Shown here one piece after another: positions 38,434-49,468 of a stretch of 64,000 bases of DNA; position 1 is the first letter of the stretch; each line of letters opens with the position of its first letter. The DNA comes from Gymnogyps californianus (lineage: Eukaryota; Chordata; Aves; Accipitriformes; Cathartidae). Under the pieces are notes generated by a model. That model had not been told where the DNA came from, did not search any database, and worked only from the letters and a program-made list of their open reading frames with translations. The stretch spans positions 7,679,294 to 7,743,293 of the forward strand of contig NC_059482.1 of NCBI RefSeq assembly GCF_018139145.2, written 5' to 3'. The position numbers and the translations under genes are program-made.

Positions 38434-39851
38434 ATATTGTGAAATAATTGAACATGTAACACTGTAGTACAGGCCAATTTATTTTATCCTTTTTTCTTTT
38501 ATTTTCTTTGTAATTTTATATATATCTTACACACACAATAGGCTAAATACAACCTTATTTTAAATCAATTGTCTCAATGGCATTTTACTAAGACTAGGGA
38601 TAAAATTAATGTATTTATCATATATGCATTTCATATATACTTTACATGCTCTAGTGATAGAAACAGTCTCTTAGGATTAAGCACTTCATTATCATAGCCT
38701 CTTATCAACAAAAGAAATAGAAAATTTTAAAAATAAATGAAACTTTCACATTCCTCCCTAAATTCTAAGACACAGATTGCGTATATGGTTCTTGAATTTA
38801 GAGAAAAGTTTCAGTTTGGGGAAAAGTAATTAATTTTGTTGCCTCTAACCTTGCCCTCTTCTGATGCTAGAGGTAAGATTCCACTGTTTTAATTTCTTGG
38901 CAACTATTCTTTTGACTAATCTCTTATTTGGAAGATATTCAGCCTACGTTTTCCTTTGTTAAATCTCACCTCGTTAATCCTGGTTATATACCTTGTGACA
39001 GCGCTAAACAATTGCTTTCCTTTTTTGAAGTTTACAGCTATGTAATACTAGAAGATAATTAGTATATCCCCCTTCGTCATTCTTTGACCAAGCAACGCAT
39101 ATTTAGTACTCATAATCTTTCCTTGTTAATCCCCTTACAGCTTCTATTACTCATCCTCAAAACCTCTCAAATTTGTTAGCAGTCTCCTAGCACTAGGCAA
39201 CAAGAATTAAAGCCATTATTCTAAAGGCAAGATTTACTAGTGCTGTGGATAAAGGGTCTGTTACCACAAGGTGTTTTGCTTCAGCTGGACACACATTGCA
39301 TCTCATAAAACTGGACTTGGGTGTCTCCACTCCCAGAACTGGTTCCCAACATTACAGAAGTTGACGAAATGCTCTTGAAATCTGGTGCAATTTAAACTTC
39401 CTCTTTGCTGCCTTTAATATAGAATCTGTCAATCTAGCCAAAAGTTATTCCCCCAAGGAGATCCTTTTCTTTGGGAAGTTCTTCATTCTCAGCCAGAACA
39501 CTGTCACAAAGTGAAAAAACACTTTCCTGAGTAAGGGCAGATTTTCACGGAAAGAAGAAATCCCAAATGGAAAAGCAAAGTTACAATTCGTATTTTTAGG
39601 AGTGATGGGAAAGAGGGGAAATGAAACTAATTAGTCTTTATGTTTAAGCATAAGTAACATTAGCAATAGGAGTCATATACATACTAATTATTATGCACTA
39701 GCTTAGATGGAAGGAGGGCAGACTTAAAAGCTGGAATTCACTGAAAACAGAATATTGGACAGTGCTGCCATGTTCTGTTTTTCCAAATAATTTATTTAGT
39801 ATTTTTTGTATTTTCATGTATTTTGGTATGAACTGGACTAGTCAACTTTAG
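38434..39851. other. Unique AT-rich non-coding DNA
   Basis: No gene or repeat recognised between the L2-type fragment and the CR1 fragment. Confidence 0.65.
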
Positions 39852-40790
39852 ATTGATTGAAATTGGCTGGACTGCTGGGCTCAAAGGATAATAATCAGTT
39901 GTAGATGATGCTAAATTGGAGGAGTTGGGTGGCATGCGAAACATCAGACTTGCAATTTAGAGTGACCTTAAGAAAACCGAGGATGAAGCCAACAGAAACC
40001 TCATGAAGTTCAAGAAGTGCAAAATTCTGCACCTGAGGAATCATCCGATTTTGCACCTGCCTCATTAGAGGCCAGGAACCAACTGGCTGAGGGACAGCCC
40101 GGCTAAAAGGACCAGAGTCACAGTACCAGACTGAATGCAAAGCACCAGTGTGCTCTCATTGCAGGTAAGACAAACTGCATACAAGGCTGTATGAGCAGGA
40201 GCATGGCCAGTAGAATGAGGGAAGTTATTATTCCCTTCTACTTGGCACTGGTAAGGCCACACCTGGAACACTGTGTCCAGCTGTAGAAGGACGGATTTTG
40301 GAAGGCTGGCCAGTTCAAGAAGGATGTTGAGAAACTGGGGAGAAACACACAGAGAATTACCAAAATTACCTCTACCAAAAGACCTATAAGGAGAGACTCA
40401 GGCAGCTGGGCTTGTTTAGCCTGGTGAAGAGGAGGCTAAAGGGCAATCTAATAGCAGCCTACAACTATTTTGAAGGAAATTACAAAGAATGGAGCCAAAC
40501 CTCAGTAGTGCCAGATGGTAAAACAAGGGGCAACAGCCACAAACTGCAGCCTGGGAGGCTCCAACTGGAGATGAGGAGAAATTTCTTCACTTTGAGAGTA
40601 TAGCAGCACTGGAACAAATTATGCAGAGATAAAGGAGAATCATCATCTGTGGAGGCTTTCAAGGCTTGGCCAGAAAAACCTGCAGCTGTCCTGACCCATA
40701 TTAGCAGTAGCCCTGTGCCAGGCAGGAGGTTGGAACAGATAACCTCCAGAGATCTCTTCCAATGCACATTTTTCTGATTCTGTGAGTCTA
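39852..40790 (+). mobile_element. CR1 LINE fragment (end of reverse transcriptase to 3' end)
   Basis: A degenerate plus-strand CR1 copy running from the fingers/palm of the reverse transcriptase to the 3' end. GGCTGGACTGCTGGGCTCAA leads into GTAGATGATGCTAAATTGG at 39901, the relic of the catalytic 'FADDTKLGG' motif (here VDDAKLEE); the sequence expected between them appears deleted. Next come NLMKFKKCKILHL (about 39991), FYLALVRPHLEHCVQL (about 40235-40283), the 'ERLRQLGLFSL' region (about 40393), a segment like 'VVPDGKTRGNSHKLQ' (about 40507) and FFTLRV. The end, TTCTGATTCTGTGAGTCTATG, is the CR1-type 3' octamer tail. Stops and frameshifts are frequent and there is no poly(A). Clearly older than the copy at 29692. 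Confidence 0.93.
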
Positions 40791-43700
40791 TGTTTTGCTC
40801 AGAGTCTATGTTAGACTTATTAGGAAGCTCCTTTAATGTTTCCTTTCATGGCTTTATACAAAAGAAAGATTAAAATCACAACAAAAGAGTTCTGCCACAG
40901 AAAACTGAACTGCTGCGGCAGTTCAGGCAGCGGCCAGATATGTCTGTTTCAGCTAGAGCTTACCCCAGTCATCATCTCCTGCTGCTCATCATCTTCCTCT
41001 ACCACCTACATTCTTCACTCTCTCTCTTGGAAAATGGCACCCTTCACACTGGATGATGTAAACACATGAACAGTTTCCCTAATCTACTTGTGCAGAAATG
41101 AACCAGGTTAAAAATCTTGCTGTTAGGCGTTGTTAATTAGCCTAGATCATTTTAATAAAACTGGGCAAGTGAGCAACCACACATGCAGTTATGCCATCAG
41201 CGCCAAAGGGAATATAACCTCTGGAGGAAAAGGGAGAGCAGTAGTGAGCAGCTGGATGCAGTAACTGCTTAACCATGCTAAGCTGCAGCGAGAGCACCAC
41301 CTCCAACTGCACGCATAGACCCCTATCAAGGAATCCATTGGCAGGACATAAGGCTTATTGTAAAAAACGTGAGGTGATTGTGAAGCCATTGTACCATGCG
41401 AAGCACCACAAGCAGCTCTGTACCTTCCATGACCACTCTTATACGTAGAGAATTTCAAATGCATAAGGTACAAAAGGAATAAAAGAGGTAATATGTATAA
41501 TTCATAAGACATGTAAATTATTTCTGCTCATTTGCAGATTAAAAAGTGTGTGGGTGTTTGTGTGTGTGAGGAGGGAAATTCACAACCGTCCTGAAAAAAG
41601 GTACGTAGGGAATCTAAAACAAAGAAGAGGTTATAAAGAAGGGATGAGGAACACTGTTCCAACAAACTGGACTAACTGGTCCTGTTCAGACATCTTTTTT
41701 CTGTGCAGAACAGGAGCCATGAACCTTATAGTAGTTCTCTGTTGAGCCTTAAACTTTATGCCTGTCGTCAGCTCTGAATTGCTGCCTCAAGAGCAACCTA
41801 CTGAAGCAAGGCACAAGTTCAAAAGGAAGATCTGCCTAGAAGACTTTATTGCTCATGTGCAGTAGGGGCCATCTCAGGGTCCTTGTTTTTATTTGTACAG
41901 AAAAGGCTGTAGCATAAGCACAGTATAAATGTAGAGGTAATACACTCACTGATGTAGATTTCCTCATTTATTGATGGTGACACCATGTTTTCATAGTTTT
42001 TCAAGAAACAGGATGACAAAATCATGTGGATCCTATTTGGGATGAAAAGTAAATTATGCAGAAAGGGGAGAGGTATTTGCTTACAGGCATTATAGATACC
42101 GCATCTTTCCAGTAGCTGAGTCAAAGCTTACCAAAGATACCTAGCCCAAGACAGAGGACTAGGAACATGGCACTTGTGACAGGAATGCTTATTCATAAAT
42201 AAAAGGTATAATCTGAATTGAGCCATGGCCAGCAAAGCAGCATTATAAAGAAAAGAGCCCGTGGCATCTGTGGATCACGAGACAGAGAGATGTCTGTTTT
42301 GGCAATAAACTACTTGGGAGTAAAATTCTAGATCTGCTCATGGCTGGGTTCTGTACAGAACAGAAAATCTAGCATGCTTTCTGGACCGGTTTCCTCCTAC
42401 CAGATGCAGTACAGATTTTTTGAAGCAGGGAGACCGTAAAAACAAGCATTACAGGAGAAACTAGACTAGATTATTTGGGGATTTTCTGGCATATGTGCAA
42501 GGTGGCTAAGAGAAGTATATTCTGATGGACTATTGAAAGCAGAAAGAAATCCATGGCATTTACAAGCCTCTTTCCAGTTCAAACAAACTCAGTGATAATG
42601 GACGAGTGCTCCCTTCGTGAGAATTTCCCATTGGATTGAGCAGCATTGCCAAGGCTTCTGGTCCACTGCCAATAAGGATATAGCCAGGGTTTCTTTTTTT
42701 TTTTAATTCTGCTAGAAGAAGCCGTACTATGGCCAATTCAGTCTCTTATACCACAGGGGTTACAACACTGGTAGTACATGCACAATTCTTGAAGATCTCT
42801 CAGGAGATGGTAAAGTTTCAGAGACAAATTTCTGGAACTAGGCAGAAATTCAGACTTTAAGGAGACAGTAAGGAATTAAAACACTCCAGAGAAGAGTCCT
42901 AACAGTAAAGACCCAAAGAGCAAAGGTATTAAATTAAGCATGTTGTCTCAGAATCCTGACGTACTGACATATGCCATCAAAAGGCATTTCAGGATGAGAC
43001 AGAGAGGCTCTGACTATTTATAAGGCAAGGGCAGCAGACCCTTGTTTACTTTTGGCCACAGGACAGGATTCCAAGTTAGGCTAATTGCAAATGCTGTTGA
43101 CCCAATATAGACTGAATACAAACAGAGAAAATGGAGCTTTTTTTTTTTAAAAAGAACATCATCACACTTTCAGTGTATTTTCACTTCCCAAGCACTTTCT
43201 CAGATTCCCCTTCTGACCATCTGTCAGGAGTTCAATACATTCTTTATCTAACTTAGATAAAGAATAACATCTTCCAGGACATGTTAGCATTTGCAATATT
43301 TTAATTCTTCCTAAGTGGCCCAACTCATTCTGTCCCATTTTTTCTTGCGGCACTGGTTGTGTAAGTTAGATGGCTGGATCTACTGTAGTACAGCAATTTC
43401 TGTTTCCCCCTTCTTTCCTTTAACCCCCGAGCCTGAGTGTACGCTTCTGCTGCTTTGTCATTGTGCTGTACCTTTCACTTGGTTCTCTCCACACCTTTTC
43501 TTTTCCACTGCCAGTTTTCCCTGCTCGCAAACTATAGTCAGGTGTCACTGCAGCATGATCACTCTGGTGTAACTCACTGTTCCCTTCATTTTACCTGGGG
43601 TACTACATTTTATGCTTTTTTCCCTTTCAGGTTCAGAAACGTAGTTATAATAAAGATCTAGCCTTCTAGTACTACACTATACTGTGTTTAGGAACATAAG

Positions 43701-46233
43701 GCCATCCCTATGCTCTGCCAGTTCTCCTTAGAATCTATGATACATGCTATTTCTTTTAGTATCTCATTATACGTGTCATCGATATCTTGTTTGGCCTAAA
43801 GCCACATGGCAGCCTGACAAGATTGTGCTGCAGTTTGGCAGTTTCTGTACAGGGCACAGCTGTCAGCATCTCTTATCCTCCATTTCAGAAAATCAGCTGG
43901 TACTGGCAAGAGATCATAAGCTAAGACGAAGCAGTAACTGTGCATCCGTTTTAGAAAAGCAGAAATGGAAAAATCATTCCGGAGATCGTTTTCTGTCCTA
44001 GTCTTTTTGGCAGCCCTTTCTTACTGATGGCTAATCTGATAGTTACTTCTTTTGTGTTTCAGCACTTCAAATCATATAGAATGGGTTTTCCCATCCTCCT
44101 GTTACTACTTGTTGCAAATGCACAGCACAAGGCTAGAGGAAATATAAAAGGAAGGCTGCTCATTACATATATGAGCATATGCTCTGCCTGTTAAGAACAC
44201 ATACTCCAGCTGCTTCTGCAGGCCGCTGTCAGGAACACAGGGAATTAGCTTACTGAAAGAGAAATCGAAGGCTGTCTGCCATGCTGACTAATGTCCCACT
44301 TTATTATTTTATGTCAGAAACTGTGAGGATCATATGATGTGAAATATACTATCAAAGGACAGAGGACAAGAAGCAAAAAGGGGAGAAAGTAGCAGCTGAG
44401 AAAAAAAACACAGTAGCAAAGCAAAATAAAAGAAAGGAAAATCAGGAAGAAATGATTTACAGAGAATGCTGAACAATATGACACCCATCTCCTTCCAGAA
44501 CACCATGTTGATTTTAGGGATGATTTTTTTACCTCCGTTATTTGATACACTGATATATTGAGAACCAAACTGGCAGCACATGTAGAAGAAATATGACCAT
44601 CGTGCAAGAGAAGGAAATAAACAGTCAGGATAAATTCAAAAAAGGGAAAGTGAAGAAAAGTGGAAGTTGTAAGGCTGGGGTGTCTGTATCTGAGACTACT
44701 ATTACACTTTTCCTAGAGGAACAGGCACACTGAAAAGAGTCCTTGATGATAAGTCAGCCCAGGATCACCTATGTGAATGCAATGTTAATGAAGATAAGTA
44801 GGGGTACTGAGGAAGTCTGGGGCAGGGTGTGAATGCAGAAAGGACACGGATCTGCGAAGCCACAGAGGAAGACCACAGGTGGTGGCTGCCAGACTTAGGG
44901 ATGTTATGTTGGTACAATTAGGACCCTTAGACAACAGAACTACTCACACAAATAACTGCTCATCAGTACCAGTGAGGGAATTGCAATCTGGCCCATTACT
45001 GTGAGGCACAGGTGGCACACCTGAGTGCCTCTTACCCTACCGGTGAGCATATGACATCCTCCAAGGGAAACCCTATACACTGAAATACTCCTGGAGCATT
45101 CATCACTGTATTTAAAGTAGATTCTGAGACCGATATCCAAAGCTAGGTATATGTGTATATAGCTGATAAATAGCATACATAACCACAGTGTGAGTACAGC
45201 CCTTAAAAGAGAAAATAAGTGCTCATCCACCACGGCAAAAAGGAGCTGTATAATCATGCCTATACTGTCTGGCTTCTAAGCTGTCACAGCTCTCCTTGCA
45301 GCCAACTAAAAGCACAGGGAGTATCTACTCCTACGTGAGGAGGAGCGGGGGGGACCCACAGAGTACATAAATAAAAAGCCACCTCTGCTGGGGTTGCAAG
45401 GTAAATCGCCTGCTTTGGAAGAAGCATGTTAAATATTTATCAATTATAGTAAAGTTGTGATGTGGGGTATATTTCTCACCTTGATTATTTCATACTTGAA
45501 TTGAACCCACATTGCACAGTGTCTTGCTAGAGGGATGCAGTTAAATTCCCCATGTCACACTACAGGCAAAATTGACACCAGTGGTCAAAAAGAAAACTTT
45601 TTAATAGATATCTTCTTTATTCTATGAAATAAGGTTTTAGACATGTGAACTGCTAATAAGCCTTATTTTCTCCAATATAGTTTTGTCTCATGTCCTTGCC
45701 TGTGCTCTGCTGCCTTCTTTTCTCTTACTTTTCACCCTGTGTTTTGTTCAGAAGCCTTGTCTGTGAACTGCAGGGCTACCTGGGAAAGGAAAGAAAAAGA
45801 AAGGACTGGATCAAGGGCAGAGTAACAAATCCACATGGTAAATGATCTGCTCTAATGCCTGGCAGGAACACTGCAGATCATAGATGTGAGGACTTAGCTG
45901 GAAGAGCTGACGCTGTCTGGAGTTATCTTCCCTAGCTCAAGCCATGAAAAAGGCTGTTCCAGAGTAGAGAGATGACCAGCATATGTACACGCAGCCAAGA
46001 CGCATGTGAATTGAGTGCTTCACAATGCTGTGCTTCACAGAAATCAAGATGTTACTTCCTGAAAGCTGCTGACTCTTAGAACCTCCTGGGAAGTTTTTCC
46101 CACGAAACAAATTAAAGCAGGAAAAATTATATATGGGTGACTTTCAGGAGTTCTGTTGTTTCCTTAAGTCATTAAGACAAAAAGTCACAAATGACAAGAG
46201 TTAAGACCACAGATATTAAGTGTTTGATTTAGC
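40791..46233. other. Unique non-coding DNA
   Basis: No gene. A GT-rich patch lies at 41546-41569 and a T10-type run near 42697. Open frames of 85-107 codons (41189-41512, 43315-43572, 43744-44001, 44314-44607, 44940-45257) mostly overlap antisense or out-of-phase frames and have no domain. The stretch 44940-45360 is somewhat richer in GC than average but unremarkable. Confidence 0.6.
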
Positions 46234-46258
46234 GCGCACACACACACACACACACACT
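46234..46258 (+). repeat. (CA)n microsatellite
   Basis: GCGC followed by about eleven CA dinucleotides, ending CACTCA. A typical polymorphic-type dinucleotide repeat of vertebrate DNA. Confidence 0.95.
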
Positions 46259-46749
46259 CAGTAAATACATGCTGACTGCAGATGTGCCAATGCCCAGGGC
46301 CTTTATTTTGCGAAAATCAGTGCCAAAAGGTCAGAACTACAAAGATGTTAAAACAAAACAGCCACTGCAAGCATAGCATCCATTTGATCTCAGAAGGAAA
46401 AAGGACAAAGACCCGAAATCTTTCTGTGCCTCAGTGAAAACCAAGTGACACAGGGAAAACCAAGAGCAGATTCTTAAGAATTGGTATGAACCAGCAATAT
46501 CCTGTGGGAGCCATGTGTAGCAAGTGGAAGAAGCAAGATCATACAATCAATCTACATCTCAAAAAGCCTGTGTATGCCTAGATCTCTTTCAAAAAGAAGT
46601 ATTTTTATCACTTTGATATTTTACTTGCAATGAGGGGAAAAAACTTCAAAATTATCATAAATCTAGTTGAATTTGGGAAAGAACATTAAAGTCTGAGATC
46701 ATAACCGAGCTTTTTTAACTCAACAGAACTCTCTTGAAATCTTAATTTT

Positions 46750-46846
46750 GCAAGATACTTAAGCATGTGCTTAATGGTAATCACCAGCTGAAATCGGTGG
46801 GACTACTAGCATGCTTACAATTAGTATGAATGCTTAAGCATCTTGC
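46750..46846. repeat. Inverted repeat: ancient palindromic interspersed element
   Basis: The left arm GCAAGATACTTAAGCAT (46750-46766) and the reverse complement of 46830-46846 (GCAAGATGCTTAAGCAT) match at 16 of 17 positions, enclosing about 63 bp with the core GAAATCGGTGGGACTACTAG. The inner part shares phrases with 25340-25412 (GTGGGACT.CT, ATGCTTAAG). The layout resembles old amniote MITE-like elements with a 'TCAATGGGACTACTCAC' centre. It could form a hairpin if transcribed. No flanking target-site duplication was identified. Confidence 0.75.
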
Positions 46847-46859
46847 ATAAATTGAGACC

Positions 46860-47681
46860 TATTATTCTCAATACGTATTGGGAGCCCGTCAGGAGACGAG
46901 TTTCTTGTGACTTTCTGCTATTTCTACTTCCCAACTACTATAATATATACTTGCAAGTTCACAGATTCAAAACTACATTTGTAGCTGCAATGAAAACCGA
47001 GATGGAGCTTTAGAGTCTGTTACTTGTCAATACAATTATTGTCTGCCTTAGCAGCCAATTGTCTCTCAATTTTTTTAAGTATATCCACCTCTTATAATGA
47101 AAGTAGGGCTTATAACTTACTGTCCTACAAGAATAAAATATTTACTTGTGTTTTGGGTGGTACATGTATTCATGAATATAGGAAGCTATTTCTTCAATTA
47201 ATGGCAAAACCTAGGGATTGTTCACTGCCTCCGTTATGATATCCAGTAGTGTGATAAGCAGCTTGCCTATCATTCCTATCACTCCTAAGCACACTATCTG
47301 CCCTGACAAGCAGAACTGCCATGGCTCAATCCTGCCACTACTCTTACTTGACATCTCCGTAGAACCATCAAGGAATATTCTGAAAGCAACTGCCAACATG
47401 TCTTTGACAGGCCACTCATGTTTTTTGGGTTTTTTTCCTTATCCAGCTCTGACTGTGCCATCTCAATGAAGACTAGACATTAGAGTCTGAGTAATAAATA
47501 AGTAAAATGAAAAACATCAGGAAAAACAAAATAAATCAAAGCCTGACAGAAATAAGGTGTTTTAAAGAACCTGTGCATAATATCACCATTCATCCATTCT
47601 GGATATTGCAGGTAAAGCAGCAATTGGTACTGGTTCATGCTGGGCATCATACTGCCTTCGCAGTGTCAAAATCACCAAAAG
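46860..47681. other. Unique AT-rich non-coding DNA
   Basis: Domain-free open frames at 47024-47469. The left edge of the L2-type fragment that follows may reach back to about 47600, but I cannot align it there. Confidence 0.55.
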
Positions 47682-47945
47682 AAAATTCTTCATCTTCAGC
47701 CAGCAGAAAGGCTCCTCTTAATCTTCTCAGATGATGGCCTGGCTTGTCTTTGTTCCAGGCTGATACACTCTAATTCAGTCTGTTTGGGTCTAATCAAAAG
47801 TTCTTACGAAAACTGCAGATAAATCAGAGTTCAGTGGGATATTTCTGATGCAGCAAGAGTGAAAGACAGTATAACGTTCCAGATCTTCCCATCTGCCAAT
47901 GTCTCCCCATTCACTAGGCTCACTTCAAAGTTCTGTCCCTTTACT
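47682..47945 (+). mobile_element. L2-type LINE reverse-transcriptase fragment
   Basis: Two phases of this stretch align with the C-terminal domain of L2-clade ORF2. From 47682: KILHLQPAERLLLIFSDD ('FFHLRNIARIRPFLSxDD') and CSRLIHSNSVCLGLIKSS ('SSRLDYCNSLLxGLPKKS'). After a frameshift near 47800, from 47807: RKLQINQSS ('KRLQLVQNAA'), VPDLPICQCLPIH ('TPVLASLHWLPV') and AHFKVLSLY ('IDFKVLLLTY'). The LQ, P, L and LP positions keep exactly the family spacing over about 30 residues, which makes chance unlikely. Two in-frame stops mark it as dead. A very old copy, similar in decay to the one at 19960-20580. Confidence 0.68.
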
Positions 47946-49430
47946 GAAGTAGGCAGTATCTAAAAAGATTGGTACTTTTCAGAAGTCTGTTATGTTTGTC
48001 AGGAACTGTGCAATTGGAGGAGCATGGCCATAAACATACAGAGCTAAAGGAACAGCCCTGTGAGTACTAAGTCTCCCAAACTAAAGGAAAGCAGGCAATG
48101 TATTACTGAACACAGACCTATAGCAGAAAGAGCATTTTTTTTTCTGCACCTCTATTACTATTACTCTATAGCTACTATTTACAGGAAGTATAGAGATGAC
48201 TGCAGATGAATCTAAGTCTTTTCTTCTGTCCATCCTGGATAACACATAGTGTTGAATTCTGGACTGAAAGTGCACATTTACATTAGTTTATATAAACTTG
48301 ACCAGCACACTTGGAGATCTTACTACACCCCAGCCAGCTTCCTGGCACCTTTATTCTTTTGTAGTCTCTGATCCTTTGTGTAGGTAGGGTTGCTTTGGGT
48401 TTTGCAAGAGAAGGCAGTTTGAGGGCTGCTCTAATTTCTTCAGGCAATAAGTCATCAGTGAAGTCATTCCATGATCAGTGCACGTTGAGGTGCAACATGC
48501 TTGTTGGGCTTGTTAATGTGTGACCTGTATATCTCCTAAGCTGGGAGAGGATGTGATCAGCAACAGAAAAAGTGTAGTACATAGGCAACTCTAATGCCTT
48601 TATATACAGCCTCGGCTATGGAGGGGAATTCTCACCTGGCTGCTTAACAACAGCAAACAGAACAGAGCAGGACTGAAAGTCTGTCCCCTGTTTTAAAGTT
48701 AGCAAAGCCTAGGTAAGGAAAAAAGCTGTGTTTCATACTGTGGTTGTTTATGTCACAGCAGAGTGTTCAAATCCATTGTGAATTTAAATGATTAGTGTAC
48801 ACTACATCTCCAGGTATCTCCAGCAAATCCTAGAACAGGGAAGTATATCCAACTGTTTCTGCTCTGCCAAAGTTAACTATTATTACAGCACGGAGATACA
48901 ATATTAATTTTGTTCCAATGAAATTGGCTGGCATATGTGTTTCTGTGAGCCAGGCAACAGGTCATTACTGAAACAGCAAAACAAACCTGTTCACCATTCT
49001 TGTTCCAGCACATTGCATTTAGATTTTAAGATCATAACTGTTGGATACCTCTCCTGCAATGATGTACAAGACCCACTCTGCCAGAAGCTATATTCTTTCA
49101 TAAAATGACTTTGCTGTATCTTCCTTTTCCAGACCCATCTCAATATAACAAAATTTAACAGTCCTGCAGACAATGCCAAATATCCTTCATTCATAATTAA
49201 GGTGAAGGCAAGTGGTACAAATCTCTAATTATCTTTTATGTCATATTTGTTTTCTAGTGAATTATTAAGCAATGATTTATAGCACGAATTCCATATGTGT
49301 ACCTGCTAATTCAGGGGGAAAAATATCAGTCCTTCATACTCATTCAGCTAATGGGCATCGCTAATTGAAAAAATGTTCTTTGCACATATCACTAACTTTC
49401 CAATCATTTACTTGTAGAGAAGTTTGAAAA

Positions 49431-49432
<2 letters not shown>
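47946..49432. other. Unique AT-rich non-coding DNA
   Basis: No gene. The segment 49200-49320 (TCTCTAATTATC, AATTATTAAGCAATG, TGCTAATTCAGG) has several TAAT cores and enhancer-like texture, no more than suggestive. Confidence 0.6.

Positions 49433-49466
<34 letters not shown>
49433..49466 (+). repeat. A34 homopolymer
   Basis: An uninterrupted run of about 34 A, followed by GGT, a second A run and GAGAGAG. No AATAAA signal or recognisable retroposed sequence was found upstream, so I treat it as a simple repeat. The length is prone to sequencing and assembly error. Confidence 0.9.

Positions 49467-49468
<2 letters not shown>

Noticed and set aside
49433..49466. Poly(A) tail of a processed pseudogene
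   Set aside because: No AATAAA signal, exon-like sequence or target-site duplication found upstream. A simple homopolymer is the simpler reading.
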